32,340 nt of DNA from Clostridia bacterium (GCA_017625065.1 JAGALS010000050.1:1-32340), one strand, 5' to 3'; shown: positions 1 through 7,953, numbered from the stretch's first letter. Numbers and translations are program-made. The notes: generated from the sequence alone by a model not told the origin.

Positions 1-568
1 CGACGATGTGATCATGATCACGCTTGGCACGGGCGTTGGCGGCGGCATCGTGATCGGCGGAAAGCTTTATTCGGGCTTCAACTATATGGGCGCTGAGCTT
101 GGCCACATCGGCATTGAGGCAAGAGGTAGACAGTGCACCTGCGGCAGACGCGGCTGCTGGGAAGCATACAGCTCCGCGACGGCGCTGGTCAAGTTCACCA
201 AGGAAAAATTGGCCGCCTGCAAGGACACCGTGATGTGGGAAATGTGTAAGGGTGATATCGAAAAAGCCAGCGGGCGTACCGCGTTTGACGCATCTAAGAA
301 GGGTGACAGAGCAGGGCAAGAGGTGGTTGACACCTATATCGAATATCTTGCCTACGGTATCACAAATCTGATCAATATCTTCCAGCCCCAGGTGCTTTGC
401 ATTGGCGGCGGCGTTTGCGGAGAGGGTGATTATCTTTTGAACCCCTTGAAGGCACTTGTCGATCGCGATCAGTACGGCACAAACGCACACGATGACAAGA
501 CCGAGCTGAAAATTGCCGAGCTTGGCAACGATGCGGGCATCATCGGTGCGGCGCTGCTGGGTATCTGA
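1..568 (+). CDS. ROK family sugar kinase (glucokinase-like), 5' truncated by the window
   Basis: This is the C-terminal part of a ROK-family kinase that phosphorylates a hexose, probably glucose, in the cytoplasm. The frame is open from base 2, so the true start lies outside the window and about the first 120 residues are missing. Visible are the glycine-rich phosphate-binding stretch ITLGTGVGGG, the GHI motif with its conserved histidine, and the ROK zinc signature CTCGRRGCWE. A second glycine-rich segment (CIGGGVCGEG) near the end fits the ATP-binding fold. The stop at 566-568 is followed by no clear terminator of its own; the repeat at 619-791 may end transcription. The exact sugar cannot be told from this fragment; N-acetylmannosamine kinase or a ROK regulator are less likely alternatives. 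Confidence 0.9.
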   Translation, partial: DDVIMITLGTGVGGGIVIGGKLYSGFNYMGAELGHIGIEARGRQCTCGRRGCWEAYSSATALVKFTKEKLAACKDTVMWEMCKGDIEKASGRTAFDASKKGDRAGQEVVDTYIEYLAYGITNLINIFQPQVLCIGGGVCGEGDYLLNPLKALVDRDQYGTNAHDDKTELKIAELGNDAGIIGAALLGI

Positions 569-618
569 AACAAGAAAAGAAGTCGTCCTAATATAGATGC
601 GTAAAGAATGAAATAAGC

Positions 619-791
619 AAGGCTCCCTTGTCGCAAAACAAGGAAGCCTTTGGCTTCTTTTTGAAGAACGCGTTGCGTTCTTCGTGGAGCATATCGCAAA
701 GCGACTGAGGGATTGTGTTGGTTTGATTTTAATCTTTACAATCCCTCCGCCTCGCGTTTGCTCGGCACCTCCCTTTACACAAGGGAGGCTT
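619..791 (+). repeat. MITE-like structured repeat, copy 1
   Basis: The element begins AAGGCTCCCTTGT and ends ACAAGGGAGGCTT, near-perfect inverted termini with one mismatch. Nested inside are smaller inverted repeats: GAAGCC/GGCTTC, GAAGAACGC/GCGTTCTTC and GAGGGATTGT/ACAATCCCTC. It carries no convincing ORF. A near-identical copy lies at 25320-25482 in the same orientation. The run of T after the right end (790-795) could make the element act as a terminator for the kinase gene upstream. Confidence 0.85.
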
Positions 792-872
792 TTTTGTGTA
801 ATGATGCATTCATGAAAAAGCCTATCTTGCTATCGTAAATGGTTTTAAATACCGCAAAATGTGGGTGTGGGG

Positions 873-901
873 TTGACAAATTTTTCGTTTTGTGATATAT
901 A
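873..901 (+). promoter_or_regulatory. Sigma-A type promoter of the DUF1836 operon
   Basis: TTGACA at 873-878 is separated by 17 bases from TATATA at 896-901. It lies 43 bases before the DUF1836 start codon, in AT-rich sequence. Confidence 0.6.
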
Positions 902-943
902 ATATAATGTACGGATAAGAAAAAAACAGAAGGAGCGTTATAT

Positions 944-1675
944 ATGACTGAAAAAGAGTTATTGGAACGCATCAAAACCGCGGTTGCGGATGCCGATCTT
1001 GCCGACACCGACATCCCTGCGATCGACTTGTATCTGGATCAGATCCTTTCCCTTGTGGCGGATAAAAACGCGACCTCGGCGCCCCGCTACAGAGAGCGCG
1101 CACTGACCAAGACGATGATCAACAATTATTCCAAGGATGGCCTCATTAGCCCCATAACGGGTAAGAAATACTCCCGTTCGCATATTGTCGAAATGCTGCT
1201 TGTGTACGCGCTGAAGAACACGCTTTCGATCGACGAGATCAAACGAGTGCTGACGGGCGTGCGCGAGGAATGCGGCTTTACGGGTGAGGATATGATACGT
1301 GCCTATCACCAATTCCTTTCGCTCAAGGAAAACAATCGCACAAGAGCGGGGGAGATCGTACACACGATGCTCGGCGAGGATGCGCTTGGCGTGGAGAGCG
1401 ACTACGATTTCTTCCTTTCCTTGCTTGACATTCTGTCGCTGTCGGCTTACCTCAAGGAGATCGGCAGAGAGCTGCTGGAGAGCCGCTATAAGGATCTTGC
1501 TCTGCGCGATCAAGAGATCAAACAACGCGAAGAGCAGGAAAAGAAGGAAGGCAAAGAGCAAGCGGGCGCTGAAAAACGCGAACGTAAGGCAAAAAAGGTG
1601 CAGGAAAAGGCAGAGCGCAAGATCGCGAAGCTGGATGCCACACCCGTTGCGGACGTGATCGGAGACCGCGATTAA
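944..1675 (+). CDS. DUF1836 domain-containing protein, probable transcriptional regulator
   Basis: A 243-residue cytoplasmic protein of the DUF1836 family, which is widespread in Firmicutes and resembles MerR-type helix-turn-helix proteins. The core at about residues 45-105 shows the typical pattern RYRERALTKTMINNYSKDGL, then SRSHIVEMLLVYALKNTLSI. The C-terminal 50 residues are a highly charged Lys/Glu/Arg/Ala coil. The start at 944 is supported by AGGAG at 931-935 and a promoter at 873-901. It heads an apparent operon with the pantothenate-kinase-like gene (48-base gap) and an ECF transporter component, so it could regulate them. No target is shown by the sequence. Confidence 0.85.
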   Translation: MTEKELLERIKTAVADADLADTDIPAIDLYLDQILSLVADKNATSAPRYRERALTKTMINNYSKDGLISPITGKKYSRSHIVEMLLVYALKNTLSIDEIKRVLTGVREECGFTGEDMIRAYHQFLSLKENNRTRAGEIVHTMLGEDALGVESDYDFFLSLLDILSLSAYLKEIGRELLESRYKDLALRDQEIKQREEQEKKEGKEQAGAEKRERKAKKVQEKAERKIAKLDATPVADVIGDRD

Positions 1676-1723
1676 GTTTGGAGATACCGTCTTTTGGCGG
1701 TAGCTCCGTTGAGGAGAAAGAGC

Positions 1724-2563
1724 ATGATTTTAACTGCGATGATCGCCAACCGCACCGTGTCCTTTGCTTTGTTTGAAGCGGGTGCCGATGCGAAAACAGC
1801 GCATCCCAAGGCGACCTTTTCGATCGCGGCACGCCCGATGCGTACCGCCGATGAATATACCGCCCTGATCTCTTTTATGATGCAGCAAAAAGCCCCCGAT
1901 GCCGCGGTGGAAAGTACCCTCGTCGCTTCGGTGGTTCCCACCTTAACGGGTGAGATCTGCGGCGCGTTGCGCGCGCTTTTTGCCAATGCCGCGTGCCTTA
2001 CGGTCGGCGCGGGGCTGAAAACGGGGCTGACCATCCGCACCGATGCGCCCGCACTTTTGGGCGCGGATCTGGTCGCGATGGCCGTGGGCGGACTTACTGT
2101 GCAAAAGCCACCTTTTTTGGTGCTTTGCTGTGGGGATATGACCACGCTTTCCGTCGTTGGTGCAGGAAAGGACACACCAAGCTTTTTGGGCTGCTCGATC
2201 CTGCCGGGCGCGGCGATCTCGGCGGAATCGCTCAATATGAATGCCGCCTTGCTTTCCACGGTGGGGCTTTCCCATCCGGTTTCTGCCATTGGCACGAATA
2301 CCGAGGATAGCATAAGATCCGGTGTTTTGCTCGGCCACGCCGCCGCTATCGAAGGGCTGATCGCGCGCTTTGAGCGCGAGCTTGGCGTGAAGGATATTCC
2401 CGTGATCGTCACGGGTGAGGAGGTCGCGTTGCTTACCCCTTTGCTTGATCGCAAAACGATCTGCGACGGGGAGCTTGTCCATCGCGGACTGTACGCGCTG
2501 ACACAGCTGAACGCGCGAAAAATCGAAAATTCCCGCAAACGGTATCAATCATTTCGGTCATAA
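1724..2563 (+). CDS. coaX: Divergent type III pantothenate kinase-like protein
   Basis: The 279-residue product aligns along its length with type III pantothenate kinases, which phosphorylate pantothenate in the first step of coenzyme A synthesis. Landmarks are GLKTGLTIRTDAPALLGAD, the CSILPGAAISAESL segment, GTNTEDSIRSGVLLG and a late VIVTG. Three usually conserved residues are altered. The N-terminal DxGNT motif reads MIANRT (Asp lost). The second DFGTATT-type motif reads CCGDMTT (Asp lost). GADR reads GADL, although its catalytic Asp is kept. The start at 1724 follows GAGGAG at 1711-1716; an in-frame GTG/ATG 30 bases earlier has no ribosome site. Whether it is still an active kinase is uncertain. 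The neighbouring vitamin-type ECF component supports a pantothenate theme. Confidence 0.75.
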   Translation: MILTAMIANRTVSFALFEAGADAKTAHPKATFSIAARPMRTADEYTALISFMMQQKAPDAAVESTLVASVVPTLTGEICGALRALFANAACLTVGAGLKTGLTIRTDAPALLGADLVAMAVGGLTVQKPPFLVLCCGDMTTLSVVGAGKDTPSFLGCSILPGAAISAESLNMNAALLSTVGLSHPVSAIGTNTEDSIRSGVLLGHAAAIEGLIARFERELGVKDIPVIVTGEEVALLTPLLDRKTICDGELVHRGLYALTQLNARKIENSRKRYQSFRS

Positions 2564-2592
2564 CGGGCTTTTCCGTATTGATAAATTTGAAC

Positions 2593-2646
2593 TGCGCCGC
2601 ATTCACGAGAGGTGAAGCGGCAGCACGGGGTAAAGTCCCCGAAGGA
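2593..2646 (+). promoter_or_regulatory. Two-hairpin leader before the ECF transporter gene
   Basis: The first hairpin pairs TGC-GCCGC-TTCAC (2593-2606) with GTGAA-GCGGC-GCA (2612-2625) around the loop GAGAG, leaving one bulged A on each strand (2601 and 2622). A second hairpin, CGGGG/CCCCG, follows at 2626-2641 and abuts the ribosome site AAGGAG (2642-2647). Two opposed bulged adenosines match the general description of the pan RNA motif, but I cannot check its consensus, so the identity is a hypothesis. Confidence 0.45.
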
Positions 2647-2654
2647 GACGTCTT

Positions 2655-3353
2655 ATGGAAGACAACAAAAATGAAGTGTTACACGAGGATGTAACAGAAA
2701 TGTACGCAGACGGTATGGGAAATGGGGCAATTCCCACACGTACCGTACATCGCAGAGCGCGCCGGAATAAAACGCTTTATATGGTGACACTTGCCATTTT
2801 GACCGCGCTTGTCGTGGTGCTGCAGCTTTGGGGCAGCGCGATCCCGATGCCCGGCTCGACCTCCCTGTCGCTTGTGCTGATCCCCATCGTGATCGGCGGA
2901 CTTGTGCTTGGTGTCAAGGCGGGTGCGTTCCTTGGCTTTGTGTTCGGGCTGTTTGTGTTTGTATGGTGCGGCGTGCTTGGCTACGATCTCTTTACCGCCT
3001 TTTTGTTCGCAAACCAACCTGTGATGACGGGGCTGATCTGCATCGTGAAGGGAACCGCTGCGGGACTTGTGCCGCCCATCGTGCATCGTGCGCTACGCAA
3101 CCGTATGCCCTTTGGGTCGGTTGTGATCGCTTCGGCAGTGGCACCGATTTGCAACACGGGTCTTTTTATGATCGGTATGCTCATCATTATGAAAACCTTG
3201 GAAACCTATCTTGCGGGCGCTATGACCGTGGGGTATTTCCTTGGCGCGATCATCCTGGTCAATTTCGCTGTTGAGTTTGCCTTCAACCTGATCCTCTCGC
3301 CCGCGATCTACCGCATTATTGGCGCGGTCGCAAAGCAGTATAAGCGCAAATAA
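2655..3353 (+). CDS. ECF transporter S component, possibly for pantothenate
   Basis: A 232-residue integral membrane protein with a 40-residue cytoplasmic N-terminus followed by about six hydrophobic segments. It contains the LTALVVVLQLWGSAIPMPGS and GxKAGAFLGFVFGL patterns typical of S components. These bind a vitamin and load it into the shared EcfT/EcfAA' module, which is not encoded in the window. The start is preceded by AAGGAG (2642-2647) and by a two-hairpin leader. Its place 92 bases after a pantothenate-kinase-like gene suggests pantothenate as substrate, but folate or another vitamin cannot be excluded. A terminator follows at 3382-3423. Confidence 0.85.
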   Translation: MEDNKNEVLHEDVTEMYADGMGNGAIPTRTVHRRARRNKTLYMVTLAILTALVVVLQLWGSAIPMPGSTSLSLVLIPIVIGGLVLGVKAGAFLGFVFGLFVFVWCGVLGYDLFTAFLFANQPVMTGLICIVKGTAAGLVPPIVHRALRNRMPFGSVVIASAVAPICNTGLFMIGMLIIMKTLETYLAGAMTVGYFLGAIILVNFAVEFAFNLILSPAIYRIIGAVAKQYKRK

Positions 3354-3381
3354 TTCGCCCCGTTAACGGGGATTTCTCAAA

Positions 3382-3423
3382 AAAGCATCCGATATCGTGC
3401 TGACGCGGTCGGATGCCTTTTTG
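3382..3423 (+). terminator. Rho-independent terminator after the ECF gene
   Basis: GCATCCGA (3385-3392) pairs with TCGGATGC (3409-3416), followed by a T-rich run. A short CCCCGTTAACGGGG palindrome lies just upstream. Confidence 0.8.
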
Positions 3424-3473
3424 CGTTTACTGTGACAATCCGCCCTTATTTGTCGACGTATGATTTTTGACTA

Positions 3474-3502
3474 TTGATTTTTTCGTCGGAATATGTTATA
3501 TT
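3474..3502 (+). promoter_or_regulatory. Promoter of the DegV gene
   Basis: TTGATT (3474-3479), 17-base spacer, TATATT (3497-3502) with an extended TG at 3494-3495. It lies 65 bases upstream of the start codon. Confidence 0.6.
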
Positions 3503-3567
3503 TATATATGCGAGTCAAATGAAAGCGGTGTGTTATCGCGCATAGCAACCAAAAAGGAGAGAGCATC

Positions 3568-4422
3568 ATGAATATCAAAATTATTACCGATTCCACAGCA
3601 GACATTCCACGTGCGGTGGCGGAGCAATATAACATCACGGTTGCATCTCTGGATGTAATTATGGACGGTCAGCCTCGCAAGGCGGTGGATGTGAGCGAGA
3701 AAGAGTTTTACGACCATTTGAATGACTGCCTTGCAAACGGAAAGCCCTTGCCCACCACCTCGCAGGTGACCATTGTGGGCTTTGAGGATGTGTTGCGCCC
3801 TTATGCCAACGTCGAGGACACCTTCGTTCTGGTGCTGACGATCGGGAAGGAACTCAGCAACACCTATAACAGTGCCGCCAAGGCAATCGAATCACTTGGG
3901 ATGAAGAACGTTTATTTGTTTGATACCTATATGACCTCTCTGGCGCTTGGCGCGCTTGTGATCGAGGTGGCAAAGTTGGCGCAGGCGCCCGACGCTACGG
4001 TAGAAAAGGTGATAGAGGCGGGCGAGGATCTGAACAGCAGAGTATGGGTCTATCTTGCTATTGATGATCTGCGTTGCCTGAGAGCAGGCGGCAGACTTTC
4101 TGCCACGGCGATGGCGCTGGGCTCAATGCTTCATCTGAAGCCCATTGTTTATATTTACAAGAAGGTAGAAATTGCTGCCAAGACTATCGGACAAGGTAAG
4201 GCATACAAATGGATCGCGGAGCGCGTGGAGGCGGAGCGCGATGAATCGCTGCCTGTATATTTAGCCAGCGCCGAAGTGCCCGAATTACTTGAAAAAATGA
4301 CTTCGCACTATGGCGAGAAGATGGGCTTGACGGGGGATGAGGCAATGTTTTCCCTGGGGCCAATCGTTGGAGCGCATGCGGGACCGGGCAGCATCGCAGT
4401 AGCATTTTTCAAAAAGAAATAA
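3568..4422 (+). CDS. DegV family fatty-acid-binding protein
   Basis: A 284-residue soluble protein of the DegV family. Its members bind a long-chain fatty acid and, as FakB proteins, present it to the fatty acid kinase FakA for incorporation into phospholipid. The N-terminus IKIITDSTADIP is the family signature. The middle TTSQVT motif and the RCLRAGGRLSATAMALGSMLHLKPI stretch around residues 170-195 are the usual ligand-pocket regions, and the C-terminal GPIVGAHAGPGSIAVAF is also typical. Length is normal for the family. AAGGAGAG precedes the start. It has its own promoter and stands alone, converging on the mannonate dehydratase gene. No FakA homologue is visible in the window. Confidence 0.93.
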   Translation: MNIKIITDSTADIPRAVAEQYNITVASLDVIMDGQPRKAVDVSEKEFYDHLNDCLANGKPLPTTSQVTIVGFEDVLRPYANVEDTFVLVLTIGKELSNTYNSAAKAIESLGMKNVYLFDTYMTSLALGALVIEVAKLAQAPDATVEKVIEAGEDLNSRVWVYLAIDDLRCLRAGGRLSATAMALGSMLHLKPIVYIYKKVEIAAKTIGQGKAYKWIAERVEAERDESLPVYLASAEVPELLEKMTSHYGEKMGLTGDEAMFSLGPIVGAHAGPGSIAVAFFKKK

Positions 4423-4452
4423 AAAACAGAGGGGCTTGCCCCTCTGTTTTTA
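4423..4452. terminator. Bidirectional terminator between degV and uxuA
   Basis: ACAGAGGGG-CTTG-CCCCTCTGT flanked by A5 on the left and T5 on the right, so it can work for both converging genes. Its right edge overlaps the uxuA stop codon. Confidence 0.9.
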
Positions 4453-5499
4453 CTTTTCAAGCGCCTTTTCACAAGCCTCAAACAGCCCGTTGATGTAGGC
4501 GGCGCCAAGCGCTCTGTCAAAGAGCCCGTACCCGGGCTTGCCACACTCACCCCATATCATACGACCGTGATCGGGACGCACGTATCCGTCAAAGCCGTTC
4601 TCGCACAGCGCTTTTACGATCTCATATATGTCAAGCGAGCCGCAGGAGGAAAGATGTGCGCGCTCCTCAAAGGAGCCGTCCTCCATGATCTTGACATTGC
4701 GGATGTGCATGAACGCGATGCGGTCCATTTCGGCGTATTTACGTACCATTTTAACAACATCATTGGATGCGGCACAGCCGAGGCTGCCCGTGCAAAGGCA
4801 CAGCGAATTTGCGGGGCTGTTCACTAAATTCAGGAAACGGTCTATGTTTTTTTCGCCCGTGATGATACGCGGCAGCCCAAAAATGGGGTAGGGCGGATCG
4901 TCGGGGTGGATCGCCATTCGTACGCCGCAGCTTTCCGCCACAGGGATCACTTTTTTCAAAAATCTCTCTAAATTTTGCCAAAGCCCTTCTTCTCCAAGCG
5001 CACTGTAAGCGGCGATCAGCTCGCGCACCTCGCTTTGGGTGTAGCTGGCATCCCAGCCGGGCAGATGGATGTCGTCCTTTAAGGGATCAAGCCCTTTGAG
5101 CTGCTCCCAATACATCACAAGAGAGGTCGAGCCGTCGGGCGCTTTTTTATCAAGCTGTGTGCGTGTCCAGTCAAAGACGGGCATAAAGTTGTAGGTCACA
5201 CACTTCACGCCGTACTTGGCACAGCGGCGGATATTCTCGCAATAGACCTCAAGTAAGTGCTCTACGTCACCCCGCCCGAGCTTGATATCCTCGTGAACGG
5301 GGATCGATTCCACCACGTCGAAAACAAGGCCGTTTTTTTCGCACGTAGCCTTCATTTCGGCAAGCGCTTCCTCGGGCCACACCTCGCCGGGGCTTACCTC
5401 GTAGACCGCCGAAACGATCGAGCGCATCCCCGGGATCTGTGATATGTATTGCAAAGAGATCGGATCGCTTTGTCCGTACCAACGAAAAGAAAGCTTCAT
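4450..5499 (-). CDS. uxuA: Mannonate dehydratase
   Basis: A 349-residue enzyme, the usual UxuA length, that dehydrates D-mannonate to 2-keto-3-deoxygluconate in glucuronate catabolism. The N-terminal SFRWYGQSDPISLQYISQIP and the segment VYEVSPGEVWPEEAL match the family closely. Metal-binding and active-site stretches include MAIHPDDPPYPIFGLPRI, LCLCTGSLG, FMHIRNVK and YVRPDHGRMIWGE, with the conserved His, Cys and Asp residues in place. It is monocistronic here, with no other uronate genes nearby. A minus-strand promoter lies at 5536-5564, and the gene ends in a shared terminator. Confidence 0.95.
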   Translation of the reverse strand: MKLSFRWYGQSDPISLQYISQIPGMRSIVSAVYEVSPGEVWPEEALAEMKATCEKNGLVFDVVESIPVHEDIKLGRGDVEHLLEVYCENIRRCAKYGVKCVTYNFMPVFDWTRTQLDKKAPDGSTSLVMYWEQLKGLDPLKDDIHLPGWDASYTQSEVRELIAAYSALGEEGLWQNLERFLKKVIPVAESCGVRMAIHPDDPPYPIFGLPRIITGEKNIDRFLNLVNSPANSLCLCTGSLGCAASNDVVKMVRKYAEMDRIAFMHIRNVKIMEDGSFEERAHLSSCGSLDIYEIVKALCENGFDGYVRPDHGRMIWGECGKPGYGLFDRALGAAYINGLFEACEKALEK

Positions 5500-5535
5500 T
5501 TTCTGAACCCCCGTGTCTGAAATTCATCTACGCCC

Positions 5536-5564
5536 ATTGTATCACAATTTTTTTGCAAAAACAA
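5536..5564 (-). promoter_or_regulatory. Promoter of uxuA
   Basis: Read on the minus strand: TTGTTT (5564-5559), a 17-base spacer and TACAAT (5541-5536) with an extended TG just before the -10. Confidence 0.6.
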
Positions 5565-5621
5565 GCAGAGCGTGTAATTTGAACCTTTTTTCAAAAAGAA
5601 CTTTATTTTTTTGCGTATATG

Positions 5622-5630
5622 TGCTATAAT
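5622..5630 (+). promoter_or_regulatory. Extended -10 promoter element of the flavodiiron gene
   Basis: TGCTATAAT at 5622-5630, 33 bases before the start codon. No good -35 is seen 17 bases upstream, as is common with extended -10 promoters. Confidence 0.55.
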
Positions 5631-5662
5631 GATGTCAAATGACAACCGATATGGAGGATAGA

Positions 5663-6826
5663 ATGAACATCACACAGGATATTCAATACGTTGGCGTGAA
5701 CGATCACGAGATCGATCTGTTTGAGGGGCAGTACGACGTACCGAACGGAATGGCATATAATTCCTATGCCATTATCGATGAAAAAATCGCGATCATGGAT
5801 ACCGTTGACGCCCGTTTTGGCGAAGAATGGCTCAAAAATATCGAGATGGCGCTGCAGGGCAGAGTACCCGATTATCTGGTGGTGCAGCATATGGAGCCCG
5901 ACCACTCTGCAAACATCACGACCTTCGCAAAGGCGTACCCCAATGCAAAGATCGTTTCTTCCGCCAAGGCGTTCGTGATGATGAAAAACTTTTTCGGCAA
6001 TGATTTTGCTGACCGTCAGATCGTTGTTGGAGAGGGCATCACGCTTTCCCTTGGCAAGCACGAGCTGACCTTTGTGACAGCCCCGATGGTGCATTGGCCC
6101 GAGGTCATCGTGACCTACGACAGCGCCGACAAGGTGCTGTTTTCGGCAGACGGCTTCGGTAAGTTCGGCGCATTGGATGCAGACGAGGATTGGGCGTGCG
6201 AGGCGCGCCGCTACTACATCGGTATCGTCGGCAAATACGGCGCACAGGTACAGGCGCTGCTCAAAAAAGCGGCAGGGCTTGACATTCAGATCATTTGCCC
6301 CCTGCACGGTCCGATTTTGACCGAAAATCTCGGGTACTACCTCCATCTTTACAACACGTGGTCGAGCTACGGCGTGGAAAGCGAGGGCATCGTCATTGCC
6401 TACACCTCGGTCTACGGCAATACCAAAAAGGCGGTGATGCGCCTTGCGGATCTTTTGCGCGAAAAGGGATGCCCGAAGGTGACCGTGAATGATCTTGCCC
6501 GCTGCGATATGGCAGAGGCGGTCGAGGATGCCTTCCGCTACGGCAAGCTGGTGCTTGCGACCACCACCTACAACGGCGAGATCTTTCCGTTTATGCGTGA
6601 GTTCATCCACCACCTCACGGAGCGCAATTTCCAGAACCGTACCGTCGCTTTTATTGAAAACGGTAGCTGGGCGCCGATGGCGACAAGGGTGATGAAGGGA
6701 CTGCTGGAAAAGAGCAAAAATCTGATCTTTACCGAGGCAACGGTACGACTTTTGTCCGCGATGAACAGCGAAAGCGAGGCACAGCTCGAAGCACTTGCAG
6801 ACGAGCTTTGCAAGGAATATAAATAA
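5663..6826 (+). CDS. FprA-type flavodiiron protein (anaerobic flavoprotein, O2/NO reductase)
   Basis: A 387-residue A-type flavoprotein. These cytoplasmic enzymes reduce oxygen to water, or nitric oxide to nitrous oxide, protecting anaerobes. The N-terminal metallo-beta-lactamase-like domain (about 1-245) carries the diiron ligand motif HMEPDH (His76, Glu78, Asp80, His81), with further ligand regions at VHWPE and PLHGP. The C-terminal flavodoxin domain (from about 250) begins IAYTSVYGNTKKAV, the FMN phosphate loop. I chose the start at 5663 because GGAGG (5653-5657) lies 5 bases before it; an ATG 24 bases upstream would overlap that site. The rubredoxin gene 45 bases downstream is the expected electron donor. 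Confidence 0.95.
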   Translation: MNITQDIQYVGVNDHEIDLFEGQYDVPNGMAYNSYAIIDEKIAIMDTVDARFGEEWLKNIEMALQGRVPDYLVVQHMEPDHSANITTFAKAYPNAKIVSSAKAFVMMKNFFGNDFADRQIVVGEGITLSLGKHELTFVTAPMVHWPEVIVTYDSADKVLFSADGFGKFGALDADEDWACEARRYYIGIVGKYGAQVQALLKKAAGLDIQIICPLHGPILTENLGYYLHLYNTWSSYGVESEGIVIAYTSVYGNTKKAVMRLADLLREKGCPKVTVNDLARCDMAEAVEDAFRYGKLVLATTTYNGEIFPFMREFIHHLTERNFQNRTVAFIENGSWAPMATRVMKGLLEKSKNLIFTEATVRLLSAMNSESEAQLEALADELCKEYK

Positions 6827-6871
6827 TTTTCCGAAAAAGAGGGCATACTCTTTCAAAAAAGGAGTATTGCT

Positions 6872-7033
6872 ATGAGTAAATACGTTTGCGACGTTTGCGG
6901 TTGGACCTATGATGAGGCAGCGGGCGCGCCCGATGAGGGGATCGCGCCGGGCACCAAATTTTCGGATCTGCCAAACGATTTTGTCTGCCCCGTGTGCGGT
7001 GTCGGCAAGGATCAGTTCAGCGCGGCGCAATGA
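6872..7033 (+). CDS. Rubredoxin
   Basis: A 53-residue rubredoxin, a small iron protein that passes single electrons. Two CxxC(G) knuckles hold the iron: YVCDVCGW at residues 4-11 and FVCPVCGV at 37-44. The aromatic residues Trp11, Tyr13 and Phe30 are in the usual places. AAGGAG precedes the ATG at 6872. It follows the flavodiiron gene with no intervening promoter or terminator and is closed by a strong terminator, so the two form a two-gene oxygen-detoxification operon. It almost certainly feeds electrons to that enzyme. Confidence 0.95.
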   Translation: MSKYVCDVCGWTYDEAAGAPDEGIAPGTKFSDLPNDFVCPVCGVGKDQFSAAQ

Positions 7034-7079
7034 GCACAAACGGGAGGTCGAAAAATCGACCTCCCGTTTGTGCTTTTTT
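7034..7079 (+). terminator. Strong terminator after rubredoxin
   Basis: A perfect 18-bp stem, GCACAAACGGGAGGTCGA with its complement, around an A4 loop, followed directly by T6. It starts at the base after the rubredoxin stop. Confidence 0.95.
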
Positions 7080-7186
7080 GTACTTGCAATCTTGTGCTTT
7101 TCGTGATACAATAATAGTGAGGGAAAGGTTGCTTTTTGGAAAAAAGTGGCTTAACGTACCTAGTTTTTCGCATTTGGAGGCCTTTT

Positions 7187-7948
7187 ATGCAAATGGTTCT
7201 GCTCACAGCGCTGGGCGTTGGCGGTGCAACGGTCATCGGCGCCTTGCTCGGATTTTTATTCAAAAATCCTTCGCACCGTTTTCAGGATATGATCCTGTCG
7301 TTTGCCGCGGGCGTGATGCTTGCCGCGGCGGTGGTCGGATTGATCATCCCATCCCTGGAATACGGGGAAGGGAAAGTGCGTATTTTGATAACCGTTGCGG
7401 GCGTTCTTTGCGGTGCGGTGTGTCTCAATTTGATCGACCGTCTGGTGCCCCATTTGCACAAAATGACGGGTACGGATCAGGAAATTCATCCCGAAAAGAC
7501 GGCACAGCTCAATAAGGTCTTGCTGTTTGTCATCGCCATCGGCATCCACAATCTGCCCGAGGGGATCGCCGCGGGTGTCAGCTTCGGCAGCGGCAACGTG
7601 GCGCAGGCGCTGACGGTCGCGGGCGGCATCGCGTTGCAAAATATCCCCGAGGGTATGGTGATCATTGCCCCGATGATCGCCGCGGGTATGAGCCGCAAGC
7701 GCACACTTCTGATCGCGCTTGCCACGGGTGTTGTCGAGGTGGTCGGCACCTTGATCGGCTATTTTGCCATCACGATCTCGGCGGCGATCCTGCCCTTCGC
7801 GCTCGCCTTTGCGGGGGGCACGATGCTGTACGTGATCAGCGACGAGATGATCCCCGAAACGCACGCCCACGGCAACGAGCGCGTGGCGACCTACTCCCTT
7901 TTGATCGGCTTTTGCCTGATGCTTGTCTTTGATTTTTTGCTTGGATAA
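7187..7948 (+). CDS. ZIP family metal transporter (GufA-like subgroup)
   Basis: A 253-residue membrane protein of the ZIP family, which imports zinc, iron or manganese. The signature metal sites are HNLPEG (His121 to Glu125) and QNIPEG (residues 151-155); the Gln in the second site is typical of the GufA-like subgroup. A further DEMIPETHAHG near the C-terminus belongs to a late helix. About eight hydrophobic segments are visible, with a short loop containing His residues at 89-101. I chose the ATG at 7187 because GGAGG (7176-7180) precedes it by six bases; a longer open frame back to 7136 lacks a site. It is monocistronic and terminated at 7954-8005. Confidence 0.93.
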   Translation: MQMVLLTALGVGGATVIGALLGFLFKNPSHRFQDMILSFAAGVMLAAAVVGLIIPSLEYGEGKVRILITVAGVLCGAVCLNLIDRLVPHLHKMTGTDQEIHPEKTAQLNKVLLFVIAIGIHNLPEGIAAGVSFGSGNVAQALTVAGGIALQNIPEGMVIIAPMIAAGMSRKRTLLIALATGVVEVVGTLIGYFAITISAAILPFALAFAGGTMLYVISDEMIPETHAHGNERVATYSLLIGFCLMLVFDFLLG

Positions 7949-7953
7949 GGTGC

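Noticed and set aside
2568-2654. THF riboswitch before the ECF gene
   Set aside because: A GGTGAA string is present, but the other conserved THF-riboswitch segments I know are not seen, and the stem layout differs.
5624-7111. A 495-codon minus-strand open frame opposite the flavodiiron gene
   Set aside because: It runs across the terminator and both plus-strand genes, is His/Arg/Val-rich, and has no domain.
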